A stretch of DNA of 64,000 nucleotides from Kappaphycus alvarezii (taxonomy: Eukaryota > Rhodophyta > Florideophyceae > Gigartinales > Solieriaceae): NCBI GenBank assembly GCA_002205965.3, contig NADL03000091.1, positions 1 to 64,000 of the forward strand. The letters run 5' to 3'. The position numbers and the translations under genes were made by a program. Shown here piece after piece: positions 45,578-57,000 of the stretch. Below the pieces are notes generated by a model. That model saw only the letters and a program-made list of their open reading frames with translations. It searched no databases and had not been told where the DNA came from. Every line of letters begins with the position of its first letter. Positions within the stretch are counted from its first letter, which is position 1.

Positions 45578-48500
45578 AGTTTTGTCTTTGCTAGTCTACC
45601 TAAACTAAAATAAATAATGGGGTCCGAACGAGTAGCGGCCTTAACCAGTCATCGGTTTCACAAAGATTTCTCCAGCCAGTCAAGTTAAATCAAAATGGCC
45701 CTTTTATCTCGGCAGACTCCTCCACACAACACAGCATCAGATAAAAGCCATAATATCTTTCAAAGTAAAACAGGTCATAATTTCCCCTGTATATGCGATA
45801 TTGCGTCGCTTCCGAATACAAAATCAATTTTTTGACAAGTTAACTGATAGAGAAGAACTAGATAATAGGTAGGCAAGAATCTGTAAGGACAGGATAACAG
45901 CAACTAAAATATCGGCTCTACTAAAACAGGGAATTTTGAATGTCATAATTCTCACACGCCTTTCAAAAAACCTTGGTCAGCGACTAGCCCTTCACTTTAT
46001 TTTCAATTTTACAGTGATTCTCTGTACCGTATAACATGAATCCTCACGTATAACTAGATGTTGAGCATCACGATTAGGGTGCGCTAGGCCAGATTTCATT
46101 GCCATCGTAGCCGTATGTGACAATATATTCTGATCAGAAGCATGAAATCAAATCACTAGCCTCCTTCAGAAATAAACACAGTCCATTGTTGTGGATAGAG
46201 ATAGTGCCGCTCTCAGTACCTATTTAGAAAAGAGTAATTCCACCTCATCTCACGATATGGCTACGATATCCTGGCATAATATACATATACTACGGCATAT
46301 CCGTAGGTTTTTAGTAATAAACACTGTCTGTGGAAATATCCAATACTAATACGGGAGGCTTAATTTCGCTAAGACACTGCAGAAATCGACGTACATCCTT
46401 CGTATGTCAATTAGCCACTTACACGTCACTAGGAGAGGAAGACCCCTGAACCTTTAAAAGCAGATATGAATGCCATTTATTCAAGATGTAATATACACTA
46501 ATCACCCAAGCAGGATAAATCGGCCGACTTACAACAATTTGGGCCTACATGGAATGCAAGGACTGTACTGTAGCGGCTCACAAGCGCAGACAGAACATGT
46601 AGCCATTAACATAGCTTGCAGTACTTAAAATCAGTAGAATACCAATTGTGAATGAAAACAGAGAGGACAGAAGAAAAGAAAAGAAAGCCAGTTCTGATAA
46701 ATATTTTGCAAAACTATTTGCCAACCTAAGCTTACTGCTGATACCCTGGGACTGTCAACTTGTTCCCGGATGATTCATTATCCTGAATCCTACCTATGTC
46801 GATTACTCCGAAAGATCCTGTCTTCCTGAAATAACGAAGATATAAGTACCCGATCTTGTCGATTACTCCGGGAACTAGTCTTTTCATGAAATGAAGGGAG
46901 TGAAGTTGAAGGATTACTGTTCGGCTACCCTGTGATTTCGTGAACTACGAATCTCTGAAGCACCGAGGTAAGAATTAAAGCTCTTGGATCTGAAAAAATT
47001 ACACACATCTTCCTATTATTTTGTTTGGCGACATCGCGAGTCATTTTTTCCATTCAAATCGTCTTTTCTGTCTCCTTTCTTCTGAGGAAGCAATTAATTT
47101 AGCTTATAGATTTTTCTTTATCTTCAGTTTCCGCGAAACTAGTCTCAGAAACCATGAGCTGCATTGTAAGTTTCCTCATGAACGAGACAGAATAGGGAAA
47201 AATTACCAGATATGTATGAAGTGCAATTTGATTTCAGCTCAACGCCGCCGGGATGCAACCGAATTACGAAGATGGAATTTTGGTTTAATTTTTACGACAA
47301 CCGTGTTACCCTTAGTTGTTAGGCCTACTCTTGACAATAACTATTTTACTGTTAGAGGTTAGCACTACTCAGCCACAAGCTACGTATAAATTGTAAGGAG
47401 TGTCATCTGGACCGTAACTACGTGCCTGGTACTTTTGTTGGCTAATGCAGATGATTGTTCTATGTGTTCTTATTTATGACTTCTAGTATTGACATAACTG
47501 CTTATTTGGAAAACTTGACAATAAATATATGAAAAGTAATAAATGTAATTGTAGCCATAGGACTTTCACTAATTCATTCTCCTTTTCAGAATCTCTAATG
47601 CACAGATCTGCATCCCTTTGTCTCGCAAAAAGGCCTTCCTGTATCCCTTCTCAGTAATAGATCCCAAATCTTCCCTTGTTAAGAATCTAACTGCTAATGT
47701 AGCTAATTTTTCCGTTTTTTAAAATTGAGACTGACAACTAAAGCGTAATCCGTAGTCGGCTTTGAGATTTGCTCCAAACTCTAAACACTTGCAGAACTCT
47801 CGCTTTCAATACCTTTCGGTGCCCGCACTGGATTCCGGAGAACCTGATTGGATCGCCTCAAGAAATCACCATCATGCATTGTATCCATCTCTTCGAAGTT
47901 AAACTCCTCCACAATGTATTTAACTATTTCTATTTACATCCCGCTTCTATACCATTTGCTTTACATCTTTTCCTTCAGAAAAATTTCGATAGTCAAACTG
48001 CAAGCGGGACGCCTTTTTTTCTGTTCTCACGCCAGAGACCCTCGTGTCACTTTCGCGCTTCCGTGATTCAGCATCAGTAAAAAAATTTAATCACCTATTT
48101 ATTATCGCCGCAAACAATATTGCTATTCTAGGGCTAGCCATTTTTCTTACCTCATCTGCAGACATAGCCCCTTACAGACTGAATACAGTGTAATTAAACA
48201 TATCAACCATGGATAAGTCTCTTTTGCTACAGTTTGGAAGGGAAAATCCTTGTCTTTTGCTTAAACCCACTTTAAGCTGCTGCCGAACAAAATTGCAGTC
48301 CCTAAGACTGATTTCTCTTCAAAAATTGAAAATATTGACCTTCACATTCTCAAAAGCACCATCAAGCCTCAATCACATGATTATATTCGCATCATATCCC
48401 AAGTGTGGGGCGAAGTGCCTAAATGCCTTTTGCTTAACAAAAAGCGGGAATTTGTAATCAGAATTTGTATTTATGCGTTTTTACTCACATTTGATTCTTT

Positions 48501-51500
48501 TGCTGAGTCATTTTCTTCTATGTAACACATCAATGCTCTAATTAGGCGTCAAATGGAAATGAAATGTGAGAATATTATTTCCATAATCCACATTTTATAG
48601 ATAAGCCTCCAATAGTCCCTTCAATGCATACTATGTCCCCACAAATAGCAAATAATAGACTTATTCTTCAACTAGTTCTCCTTCTATATGCTGCTATCAA
48701 AAAATGCATACATTCATCCATTTTTGACAAAAATGATCCAATCCACACGATTCCCCGAATTTCATATGTTCTGTCCTATGTTCTTCGCTTCTCAATTTAT
48801 ACCTCCATTAAATCTTACATTTTTGCCTCTTACCCTGCCTTATTGCCAGCGAAAAGATATAAAACCATCCGATCCTCGAACGATTTCTAGACTTCACTAT
48901 TTACTACACCTTTATTTTCCACAATCTGCCTCTGCCTCATATTCTGTAAATAGTTTGCGGGAAAATCGATGGTCCCCTTTTCAATTTAGGGACATAGTTC
49001 ATTTCATTCTTTGTAAGGCTTTAAGTATAGAGCCCTTGATCTAGTAAAGGAAAAGATGATTAGAGGGCGAAGGTGAAGATGTGGGAGAGAGGCGAATCCT
49101 ATTGGACGCCGAATCCATACCCATATGAAAAAAAAAATTTTGACCCCGATTCCCTATTCAAGCCTAATTTCCTAGTATTCTCACAGCAGGATACTCAGGA
49201 CTTTGCATATTTTACATAAATATAGCTTTAAAAAAATATATATAAATAAAATACTCATCTTTGCACTAGAGAATCACTTTTTTGTTGCTTGACCATTCCT
49301 TTTCGTCTCCAAATAAAATCTAACCATTGAAACTTTGTCTAGATTTCTTTAAGTCTGAGATACTGCTCTTTCTATTTTTTCTTCAGTAAAGGATGGTAAT
49401 TTGTAGCTAGGGAATTGAATTTCGGGAAGGCACAGCGTCTAGTGAAATTCTAAAATCATTACTTCTTATCAGTTTCAATACGATATGTCTGACCTATTTC
49501 AATTTACCTTAACGTAATGGGGACCTTGATGTGTCTTCATGGGACAAATTGTAAAATTTACAAATATAATAATGCAAGAGAAGAAGTTTTTCAGAGCAAA
49601 ATTGATTTAATATCCTCTGTAACTATACATTTCATCATTTCAAGAAAAAAATCCATGAAACAGCTTGACTTGTAGTTATTTGATTGGTAATTAAGATACT
49701 AACACAAATGTGTAGCTTTAATTTTTCATTAACTAGATTCATAAGTTAAGAATGTTCATGCTTATGTAATATCACTTATATTATATGAATTTTTTAGCGC
49801 GAAATCCAATGGATATATTTGAAATAAATGCCATTCGTGGCATTATTATGGAATTAAACACGATTGAATATAAAATACACATCAACGTTGAAAGTTCATC
49901 CTTAATCAACAACAAATATATATATACTGGAAAAATCTGCTGGAAAAAGGCTTCAATGATATTATTTCTCTGTAAGGTCCTATATTTTTAAACATATTGT
50001 ATGTTTCACCAATAAAATGGCTCCTCAGCTTTTATTGTGACGCTTCAAATTTTGAAAACAAACTAGAGCGAAAAATTGAATATTTTCTATCTATACCGAA
50101 GTTGTATTCATATTTGATATTTAAAATTGGTTGAATTTATCAGAAGTCTATTTTAAAGCTTTATTTGAATCAAAGTGTGATTTTAATGTGCAAAATACCG
50201 ATTGCCAACCTATGAGGGCCTATTTGGCTCTATTTTAATTTCCTTCTCTAGTATATTAAATAGCAATTTTATTTATCCGCTACTATTACATATGTTGTAT
50301 TCATTATGGCCCAAAAGATTTAAAAATTACCTCAAGTTATCATCTCCCTCAATAAATCAGATTATTTGAGAGGCCGAGCAAAATCTGAAAATCAAAGTGC
50401 AGGAATAAACTCTCGCCAAACGATGAAAATTTAGACATTACTATCACTGTCGTATCTGAGTAGCAGTCTTGACATATATTTAGTTCTTTTTTTTTCTGGA
50501 TCACCCTACATATCCGTATTTATGGATCTTAACACGTATCATAGGAATAAAAACGTACAGAATTATAGTAAAAAATATCAACTGGCTTCTTTTTTCATTT
50601 CACACTGCATTGAAATGGTTCAAAAATATCGAAAATTACTTCCTCAGACGAAGAGGTTTGAATTAATAATAATGTAACGGCACGGTATAAGAACCGTCAT
50701 GAAACTTTTATAATCGAGAGTTAGTAACACCTTTCGAAGCTGGTACAAGGTATCTCTTAATTTTTTAGCTTTTCGATCGCCAGCTGTTAGCAAAAGTCGA
50801 TTCAGTAATCTTTTCTCTCTGAGATTAGACTAACTTAGAAAATCATATTTCCTGGTGTCTATTCGACCATGAAATGGACTCAATTTAGTACAAAATATTG
50901 CAAGTACAGAAAAGTAAAAATTTCAATAATATTAATGTGAAAACATAAAAAAAATAAATTTTCAGTAGTCATATCGGGCCAGCGTACAGTAGCAGAAATT
51001 GTTTGCTCTGTATAGAGTGAAAAAAGTCATCAATGGATTTTGAAAATGTACTCAATGAAGCCAAATGTAATCAATTGTCAAATCCACACTAGGTTCATTG
51101 TATCCTTTTTCTCTCTCCCCCATACTAATATTCTCAAATGAGTCACACTTTTCTTCATAGGAGTGAAAATAATCCAATGTGTACCATAATATACAATAGC
51201 TGCAGAGTAAACAATCAAAATTTTAATCTTTTACAAAAAAAAACTCATTTTTAAATGTTTCCTTACAGCACATTGGTGCTTCAAATTGCATACTTACAGA
51301 TTTTAGCCAATACAACCACATTCAGATCTTAGAAAGCTTCCAAGATGGAGGAAGATGTTCTGATTTCAAGAGTGTAAGAGTTACTTTAGAAGTTTGCTTT
51401 CATCAAGCTTTCATATTTTCGAAAGTCCGTGTGAGAGCAAAAAGAAAATTGAAAAATTCATAAATAATCTAAACATTTTTTACATGTTAGATGATGAAAT

Positions 51501-52023
51501 GGAAACGGAGGATAAGGGGAAGAGCTTATCATGTATTACTCTACACGCTAGGTGCCATGGCTTCTGATGAAAAGGAAATCAGAGATTTGCTATCCTTCGT
51601 TGCCGTCTTTCCGAGCATTCAGGATCTGGCTACGGCAATGAAACTATCTTCTTCGTAGAAATCCTACTAATCACCTAGCAAACTTATCCGATCAATGAAG
51701 TTAACGCGAACCTCTTCGTTTTTTGGCTTGTCTCAGTTTTTCTATTTCCTACGCATATTATTTTACTACAAGTACCTCATAGAAGTGGCACCTATTAACA
51801 GAGAGAGAAAACCAATCAATAGCCCTTGTTTTTATATTTCCTCTTTTCATAATCAGAAAAATGTGAAGATGCTCCCAGTGTTCTTTTCATACCTCTTTTA
51901 TTGCATCAAAACATTAACGTAAGTATAAAAATGTAACCAATTGACCCATCAAGCTTTTTATCAACGATAGATGGGAAGTATTGAAATCTAAATTTTCTGA
52001 AATAAAAGAAATAACGACGAAGT
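45578..52023. other. AT-rich gene desert
   Basis: About 6.4 kb of AT-rich sequence with only short frames. The longest are 118 codons on plus at 48688-49044, 113 on plus at 47021-47362 and 103 on plus at 47769-48080, all hydrophobic or Ser/Phe-rich with no family features. A repeated TGTCGATTACTCCG at about 46797 and 46857 is a local duplication. No retroposon tails of the types common elsewhere were found. It may be intergenic or centromere-like DNA, or diverged repeats I cannot recognise. Confidence 0.5.
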
Positions 52024-52117
52024 TGTAATACAAAAAATGGTCCTCCCCTCATGTAATACAGGAAATGGTCCTCCCTTCATGTAATACAGGAAATGGTCCT
52101 CCCTTCGTGTAATCCAG
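52024..52117. repeat. 28-bp tandem repeat, three units plus a partial
   Basis: Units TGTAATACAGGAAATGGTCC + TCCCTTCA start at 52024, 52052 and 52080, with a partial fourth at 52108. The first unit reads ACAAAAAATGG instead of ACAGGAAATGG. It lies just upstream of the acidic-ORF LTR. Confidence 0.85.
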
Positions 52118-52362
52118 CAACCTACAACGATCCCGCCCCTAACTTCCCACCGTCATTTCCAAATTTACTTCTATTTTATCTAGATATTTTTATATTGTAT
52201 TTAACCCTCTGAATCGACCCGAATCAAGTTCCTTTTCCCTTTTAGATTACCTCCTCGTCCAAATTCGCCTTTTTTTGAGAAGAAGGGCGCAAATGCACTA
52301 CTGCAAAATCCCTTGCAGATTTATTTTACCTATTCCTAATCTATAGAACCTGCCCCGGGAGC

Positions 52363-52372
52363 CTATTTAAAC
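52363..52372 (+). promoter_or_regulatory. TATA-like word upstream of the acidic ORF
   Basis: CTATTTAAAC about 40 bp before the start of the conserved ORF region. The inverted-repeat copies have ATTTAAA at the corresponding place (about 9698-9706 on plus and 10680-10690 on minus). A role as the ORF's own promoter is inferred from position and conservation only. Confidence 0.35.
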
Positions 52373-52405
52373 CCCTTTATTCTAAGTTCCAAACCCCGAT
52401 CATTT

Positions 52406-53062
52406 ACTCATCGCCCCTCCGCCCCCATCACCAAAAAACGCCCCTCTCGCCCCATCAATGGCCTCCGTCTCACCACCTGCGGGCCAACCGATGCCGACGA
52501 CTACCTCCGGCGGCAAACTAAGAAGAAGATCATCGAGTTCGTTCGCAGCCTCTTTATAGAAGAAGAGGCGAGGGAGGTAAGTGAGGATGAGGCTGAGAAA
52601 GTCGAGGAGGTGGGCGGGGAGTCCTTCGAGGAATGGGCAGCCCCTGAGTTGGTCTACGAGGTTAAGGACGAAGAGGAGGAGGATCAGGATAAAGATGATG
52701 AGGGGGTTGATGAAGATGATGAGGGGGTTGATGAGGGCGATGAGGACGAAGATGAGGCACAGGAAGGTATGGGAAGGGTTGGAATGGGGGAATGTATGGA
52801 ACAAGTGGTACCGACTATGGAACCTGATGGGGATATCTTTAGTAGTTTAGATATCTCCCAGGAGGAAATAGATAGTTATGAGCCGTTCGCAGATATTTGT
52901 GGGGACTGCGTGGACAGCATGGATATTTTGGAAGAGCTGTTTGGATCTGATTTAGAGAATGGAAATAAGAGGATCAAATTAATTGTTAGTTTCTTAAGTA
53001 TCTTTTGCTTAGAGTATATTGTCCACACAAAGTATTTTTATGCATTTTTGTATCTTTTGTAG
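52406..53062 (+). CDS. Acidic ORF located in the LTR, copy 3 (longest)
   Basis: Unknown function. The open frame covers ~218 codons up to a stop at 53062. N-terminal block ITKKRPSRPINGLRLTTCGP, then TDADDYLRRQTKKKIIEFVR (basic helix), then a ~60-residue Glu/Asp-rich tract with KDDEGVDEDDEGVDEGDED near-repeats. The conserved C-terminal domain is MEQVVPTMEPDG, SSLDISQEEIDSYEPFADIC, GDCVDSMDILEELFGSD; the last ~30 residues before the stop are hydrophobic. No in-frame ATG lies in the conserved N-terminal block, where the relative at 9776 has one. So this copy may be decayed or may start at a downstream Met. GAGGTAAGT at about 52574 looks like a 5' splice site. Acidity and the Cys pair would fit a DNA/RNA mimic or activator, but this is a guess. 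Confidence 0.5.
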   Translation, partial: THRPSAPITKKRPSRPINGLRLTTCGPTDADDYLRRQTKKKIIEFVRSLFIEEEAREVSEDEAEKVEEVGGESFEEWAAPELVYEVKDEEEEDQDKDDEGVDEDDEGVDEGDEDEDEAQEGMGRVGMGECMEQVVPTMEPDGDIFSSLDISQEEIDSYEPFADICGDCVDSMDILEELFGSDLENGNKRIKLIVSFLSIFCLEYIVHTKYFYAFLYLL

Positions 53063-53410
53063 TTTTGTTCGGACTTTAGGGGTAGCCAAAAGTCTATATA
53101 AGCTGAGTAAACTGCTTCCTCATGGAGAGGTCAAGCAAGTTGGCAGACAACTTCAAGCCAAGTCCCGAGTAGTAGGAAGTTGAGAGTCAACTTCAGACCC
53201 AAGAAAACTTTTTCTTACGCTGGTCGCAGAGCTTCGGTGGTAGAACCTGCCCCTTTTATACTTTCTTGTAGCTTCCTCAACTCTTTCTATATACACTCCC
53301 TTTTGTTCGTTCAACAATACCACGGTAGCACTTTTGTCGCTCGAAACACCTCCTTCTCAGGGTAATTTTTTCTGAGGATCTCTTCCCCCGCCGATTTACC
53401 CCTATCAGAA
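53063..53410 (+). repeat. LTR promoter/3' portion downstream of the acidic ORF
   Basis: Contains CTATATAAG at 53094-53102, a good TATA box about 30 bp after the acidic ORF's stop, then GTCAAGCAAGTTGGCAGACA, CCACGGTAGCACTTTTGTCG and CCGATTTACCCCTATCA. It aligns with 24750-25087 (the gypsy 5' LTR) and with 8890-8510 on minus. No second LTR or internal region follows, so it may be a solo LTR. Confidence 0.65.
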
Positions 53411-54439
53411 GTCTCGATCTTTCCTAAATATATCACCATCTTTTCCCCAGATGAGAAGTCAGAGTTGTTACAAACGAAGACACTGCTACTTTATTGGAGT
53501 TATCAGAACAAAGGAAGTTGGAAATAACCATTGAATAAGGGCTTACAGATATGCTAAGAAGGGAAAAGTTCCTACACCTAACTTTAGTGGCTAAATTTAG
53601 CTCAAAAGCCCCTTGGACTTGAGAGTGAATGTTACCTTTTGGTCTATTTCGATCTACCCTTCAAGCTGGCTCCCAACTTGCTTCAAATCTCCAAGGGAAC
53701 GCAACTTAGTTATATTATAATTAGTTTTCAGCTATCAAGAAAGTCTAATTTTCCCATTCTAAATATCATAAAATGTACTCAAGCGGATATTTTGGACGAG
53801 AAATACAAGCAGTAGATACTTTCAAGGTAATTTTCTATCCTTACTACTCAAAACTACTACCCAAGACATGAGAACCAAACAATTTTTTTACACTTAATGG
53901 ATACCAAGGAAGGAAAATTGAGTTTTTGTGTTCAGTAATTGACGTAAGTTATGAGGCCTGTAATTAGATCACCAAAGGCCCTCTGATTGCGCCCTCTAGT
54001 AGTAAAAGTGCTACCTTCTAGGCGCCAGGAATATCCATACTATTGAGCGACATCAATCCTACAATCTTTCACTGCAGAAGGAGCAAGATGTTTTGATCGC
54101 ATTGTTGACATCTGTAGCACGGCAACTACACGGAGAAAAGGCAAATAGGAGTTTGACTATGATTCGTTCAAACTTTTGCAGTTTCTTGTGAGAACAGCTT
54201 CTCCAAAACCGCTAACTCTAGGGATCAGCCTACTTTTTGCAGCAGAGAATGATGCTTTTAATTTCATAACATCCAGTGCCCTTTGTAAAACATTCTGCCT
54301 TTTTGAGGAGCCTGATATCCTCCGAATACCCCAGTGACGCTCGCCAGGAATAACTTACACGCTGTATCATTTGAAGATATTCCTTCTGAAACAACTCTCT
54401 ATATGGGCGTAAAAACTAACAGATGCTATCATTGCGGCA
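53411..54439. other. Unassigned region
   Basis: No recognised gene. Decayed coding sequence is possible around 54100-54300 on plus (frame fragment LGISLLFAAENDAFNFITSS), but it has no identifiable family. Confidence 0.35.
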
Positions 54440-54450
54440 TAATAAGAAGG

Positions 54451-54610
54451 GCCTGCTTGATGGCTGGCCTGAAGGTACCATTTTAGGGAGCGTAGTTCCT
54501 TCCCCATTACGGTGTCGGTATACCCTTTTTGAGTCGATTGTGGTTGTCTGGAAAACCATGGGATAGATCGGATATACCTTCCAAGAGTAAAACACCCAAA
54601 CGTTTCCCCC
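54451..54610 (+). mobile_element. SINE-like retroposon, tail type B, with perfect 11-bp TSD
   Basis: 160 bp, from GCCTGCTTGATGGCTGGCCT to AAAACACCCAAACGTTTCCC. It is flanked exactly by TAATAAGAAGG at 54440-54450 and 54611-54621. This is the cleanest boundary for the family and shows that it moves as a discrete unit of about 160 bp. No ORF, no poly-A. Confidence 0.9.
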
Positions 54611-54621
54611 TAATAAGAAGG

Positions 54622-55027
54622 ACATTTGAAGAGAGATATCCGAGAGGCAAGCGTTCTGTATCTCAACACTACCCTCGGGGCGGAGTAGTGGGTGTCTTTT
54701 GCTACACCTTCAGGGGTCAAAACGAATGACTTTCCTCTCTTGGCTAAAAAATTAGTATTAGATGACACCTTTTGCATGGAACAGACCGTCTTGTAGACGG
54801 AGTCGTCCGAAGAAGTTCTCGAAAAATTCGACACTACTTGATGCTACGCGTGAACGAAGGAGATCTTCCATCAATACTGCCGAGATTATATACTTGCACA
54901 GACTTGAAAAAAGCTGCCAGAGAGCCAGTTGTGAGGCCCAGACCAAATTTGAAGATGAAGACACGGCGCTCTATTAGGCCTATGGGAGGAAGTTGGAGTA
55001 CAAAATGTTTTAAAGTCACGGTTTCTA
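54622..55027. other. Unassigned spacer with basic ORFs
   Basis: The plus frame at 54772-55098 (108 codons, Arg/Lys-rich, RLVDGVVRRSSRKIRHYLML) and its antisense shadows are present. Nothing is recognised. Its 3' part is already the SINE-like copy. Confidence 0.3.
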
Positions 55028-55175
55028 GGGGAAATGTTTGGGTGTTTTACTCTTGGAAGATATATCCGATGGTTTTCCAGACAACCACAATCGACTAGAA
55101 AAGGGTATACAGACATAGTAATGGGAAAGGATCTACGCTCCCTAAAAGGCTACCTTCAGGCCAGCCATCAAGCAG
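55028..55175 (-). mobile_element. SINE-like retroposon, tail type B, full-length
   Basis: On plus it reads GGGGAAATGTTTGGGTGTTT...CCATCAAGCAG, i.e. the element lies on minus. 148 bp, lacking about 10 bp (ATCTATCCC) present in other copies. No flanking duplication was found. Confidence 0.72.
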
Positions 55176-55353
55176 GGCGCATTGGACATGACGGCTGCTG
55201 CGGCGTGCCTTTGCATCAAAACCCCCCGAACCTTTCCGTACGTCAAATCAAGTGTATGTCACGAATCCTCTCCCTTGGACCTAGTCGAATATATGAGGCG
55301 TGTCGTTGAAGGAGATCGGTCTTGACCTAGAAATATTGGTCCATGGCTCGGCT

Positions 55354-55381
55354 GGTGGCACGATCGGACGATCGTGCCACC
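55354..55381. other. Strong 12-bp stem hairpin
   Basis: GGTGGCACGATC (55354-55365), loop GGAC, GATCGTGCCACC (55370-55381): perfect pairing. It is surrounded by an outer CCATGG pair at 55341-55346 and 55383-55388. No T-run follows on either strand, so it is not a typical terminator. Function unknown. Confidence 0.8.
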
Positions 55382-55388
55382 TCCATGG

Positions 55389-55919
55389 CCTGGTAGCACG
55401 CGTCGGGATACCAGCCTTCGAGCGTAGAAGCTTTAGATAATGATTCGATCATGGGCAATAATACAACGACTTCGAAATCCGTTTTGCGTTTAGTCTCCAA
55501 GTAATGCAGGCGCCAAAGGTTTCCACCCGCCGCGCGCATCCGTAGTTAATTTATGAATACCCTCCGCACGCTTCTGTGCAACATTGTACAACCCATAAAA
55601 GATTTACCACCACCAAAATACAATTTATTGAGAGAAGCTGTTTACTTTCCTGTAGTCATGGTTCATGATTACTTCATCTTTCCTCGTGGTCTTCCATCAG
55701 TTACCCCTCCCTGCACACCAACTCGCCGGAAAACAGCCACGATATCTTTCATGGCTAAGCCACCCAATACTTTCCCCCTTAATCCGTTTAAACCCTCAAA
55801 AGGGAACACAGGAAGTTCATTTACTTTATCAGGTAATCTTGTTTAATACCCATTCAACTAGTATAGTAGTGTGCTTTTACATGAAATATTGAGGCAGGCG
55901 CTGATGGAACTTCATTTAC
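55389..55919. other. Unassigned spacer
   Basis: Short frames only: plus 55553-55846, 97 codons, Pro-rich, unrecognised; minus 55327-55539. No repeat copy identified. Confidence 0.35.
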
Positions 55920-56060
55920 CACAATGATACGATATCTACGCTCCGGTACAAATTTACTGGATACCAACCCACATATCTACCACAGTAATTTAACCCCCAA
56001 TTTACCCCTCTACCACAAGATCGAATATATCTTCCAACACTAAAAACACCTAAAACTTCC
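55920..56060 (+). repeat. Retroposon tail type A followed by a type B tail piece
   Basis: 55920-56008 is the last ~90 bp of tail A (ACAATGATACGATATCTACG to ACAGTAATTTAACCCCCAAT). 56020-56060 resembles the last 40 bp of tail B (ATATATCTTCCAACACTAAA...CTTCCCC). Two different 3' ends lie side by side in the same orientation. Confidence 0.6.
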
Positions 56061-56085
56061 CCATCTCAACTAGCAAGTAAAGGGA

Positions 56086-56735
56086 AGGTCAGTAAGCAAA
56101 CAAGTCGCATTGGAGGTTGCTTCTAATGCGGAATATCGCTTAATGAGAAAACTTTGCTTCTTCGAACCTCGTTCCATCGCACGAATGGTGACGGTTCTCA
56201 CAAGCACCTTGGGAGATGGAGACAGGAACTGCCCTGTTTTCCCCTGGCAATTTAGCAAGAAGTCTTTGGTACTTAACCCTCCTTCTTCGCGTAGACTGCG
56301 TTGAGGATCATGAGGGGGCTAAACATCTTCCCTGGAGCATGGGAGGAGGCAAGCGGGTCAAAATAGTCCTTGCCACCGCGGGTCCCATTGCCTTCCCGTA
56401 CCTGAGTTGGCAGTATAGAAAAGGCTCAATTTACGGACGTCGGGCCGCCTTTGCCAGGCCATTTCCAGGGAGGGACACCGGGTAATTATGGCGAGAAGTG
56501 CGCTCACAGCCGTAACGAGAGTGCAGCAAGTGGTTCCAGTAGATATTGAGCATTTCAGGACAGCCTTCCTCTGGACAAGGGTATCAGGGGCTAATAAAGG
56601 GGAAAAGGTTTGGTTGTCTTACTCTTGGAAGATTTGTTCAAGCAAAGGCGACTGGCAGAAGAACTGGAACCAAACGGTGATATCTTTGCTCTTGATATGT
56701 GTCTTCAAACCACCAAAGTGCTATATGAGCAACAA
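56086..56735 (-). pseudogene. Non-LTR endonuclease (RLE) domain fragment, diverged
   Basis: Colinear with 43670-44300 of the reference copy and on the same strand (minus). It aligns over the 3' part of the ORF: the AGCAAACAAG.CGCATTGGAGG region, the PPxQWNGF-equivalent, the RPD region around 56405-56450 and the finger region around 56540-56590. Homology resumes at 56655-56720 (CTTTGCTCTTGATATGTGTC) after a ~50-bp interruption carrying a type B tail piece (GGGGAAAAGGTTTGG, 56597-56635). The frame is lost throughout. Confidence 0.65.
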
Positions 56736-56901
56736 TTTAACACTTTTATGCTAGCACATCTAATTGCAAAAGTTGTATCGTGCTGCTTAGCTTGTGTTCT
56801 TTGCTGACTGACTTGGTGAGTGGGCTTTGTTACTTTGGTTATTTTTTTGTCCTGATCACCAGTTACGAAAGCATTTTCTGAAATATCTTAACAAATATGG
56901 G

Positions 56902-57000
56902 GACTGATTTGGTTCTTTAATGTTTGAAAAGTGCGGTTCGGCTATCCCCCGATGTATGCTAGACATGCTCAGGATAATGGGTGAACTGTGGTTGTTTCAA
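56902..57000 (-). repeat. Retroposon tail type D, inverted partner of 58080-58175
   Basis: Plus-strand GATTTGGTTCTTTAATGTTT, AAAGTGCGGTTCGGCTATCC, GTATGCTAGACATGCTCAGG. The reverse complement of 58080-58175 carries nearly the same bases, forming a ~90-bp inverted pair separated by 1.1 kb. Confidence 0.65.
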
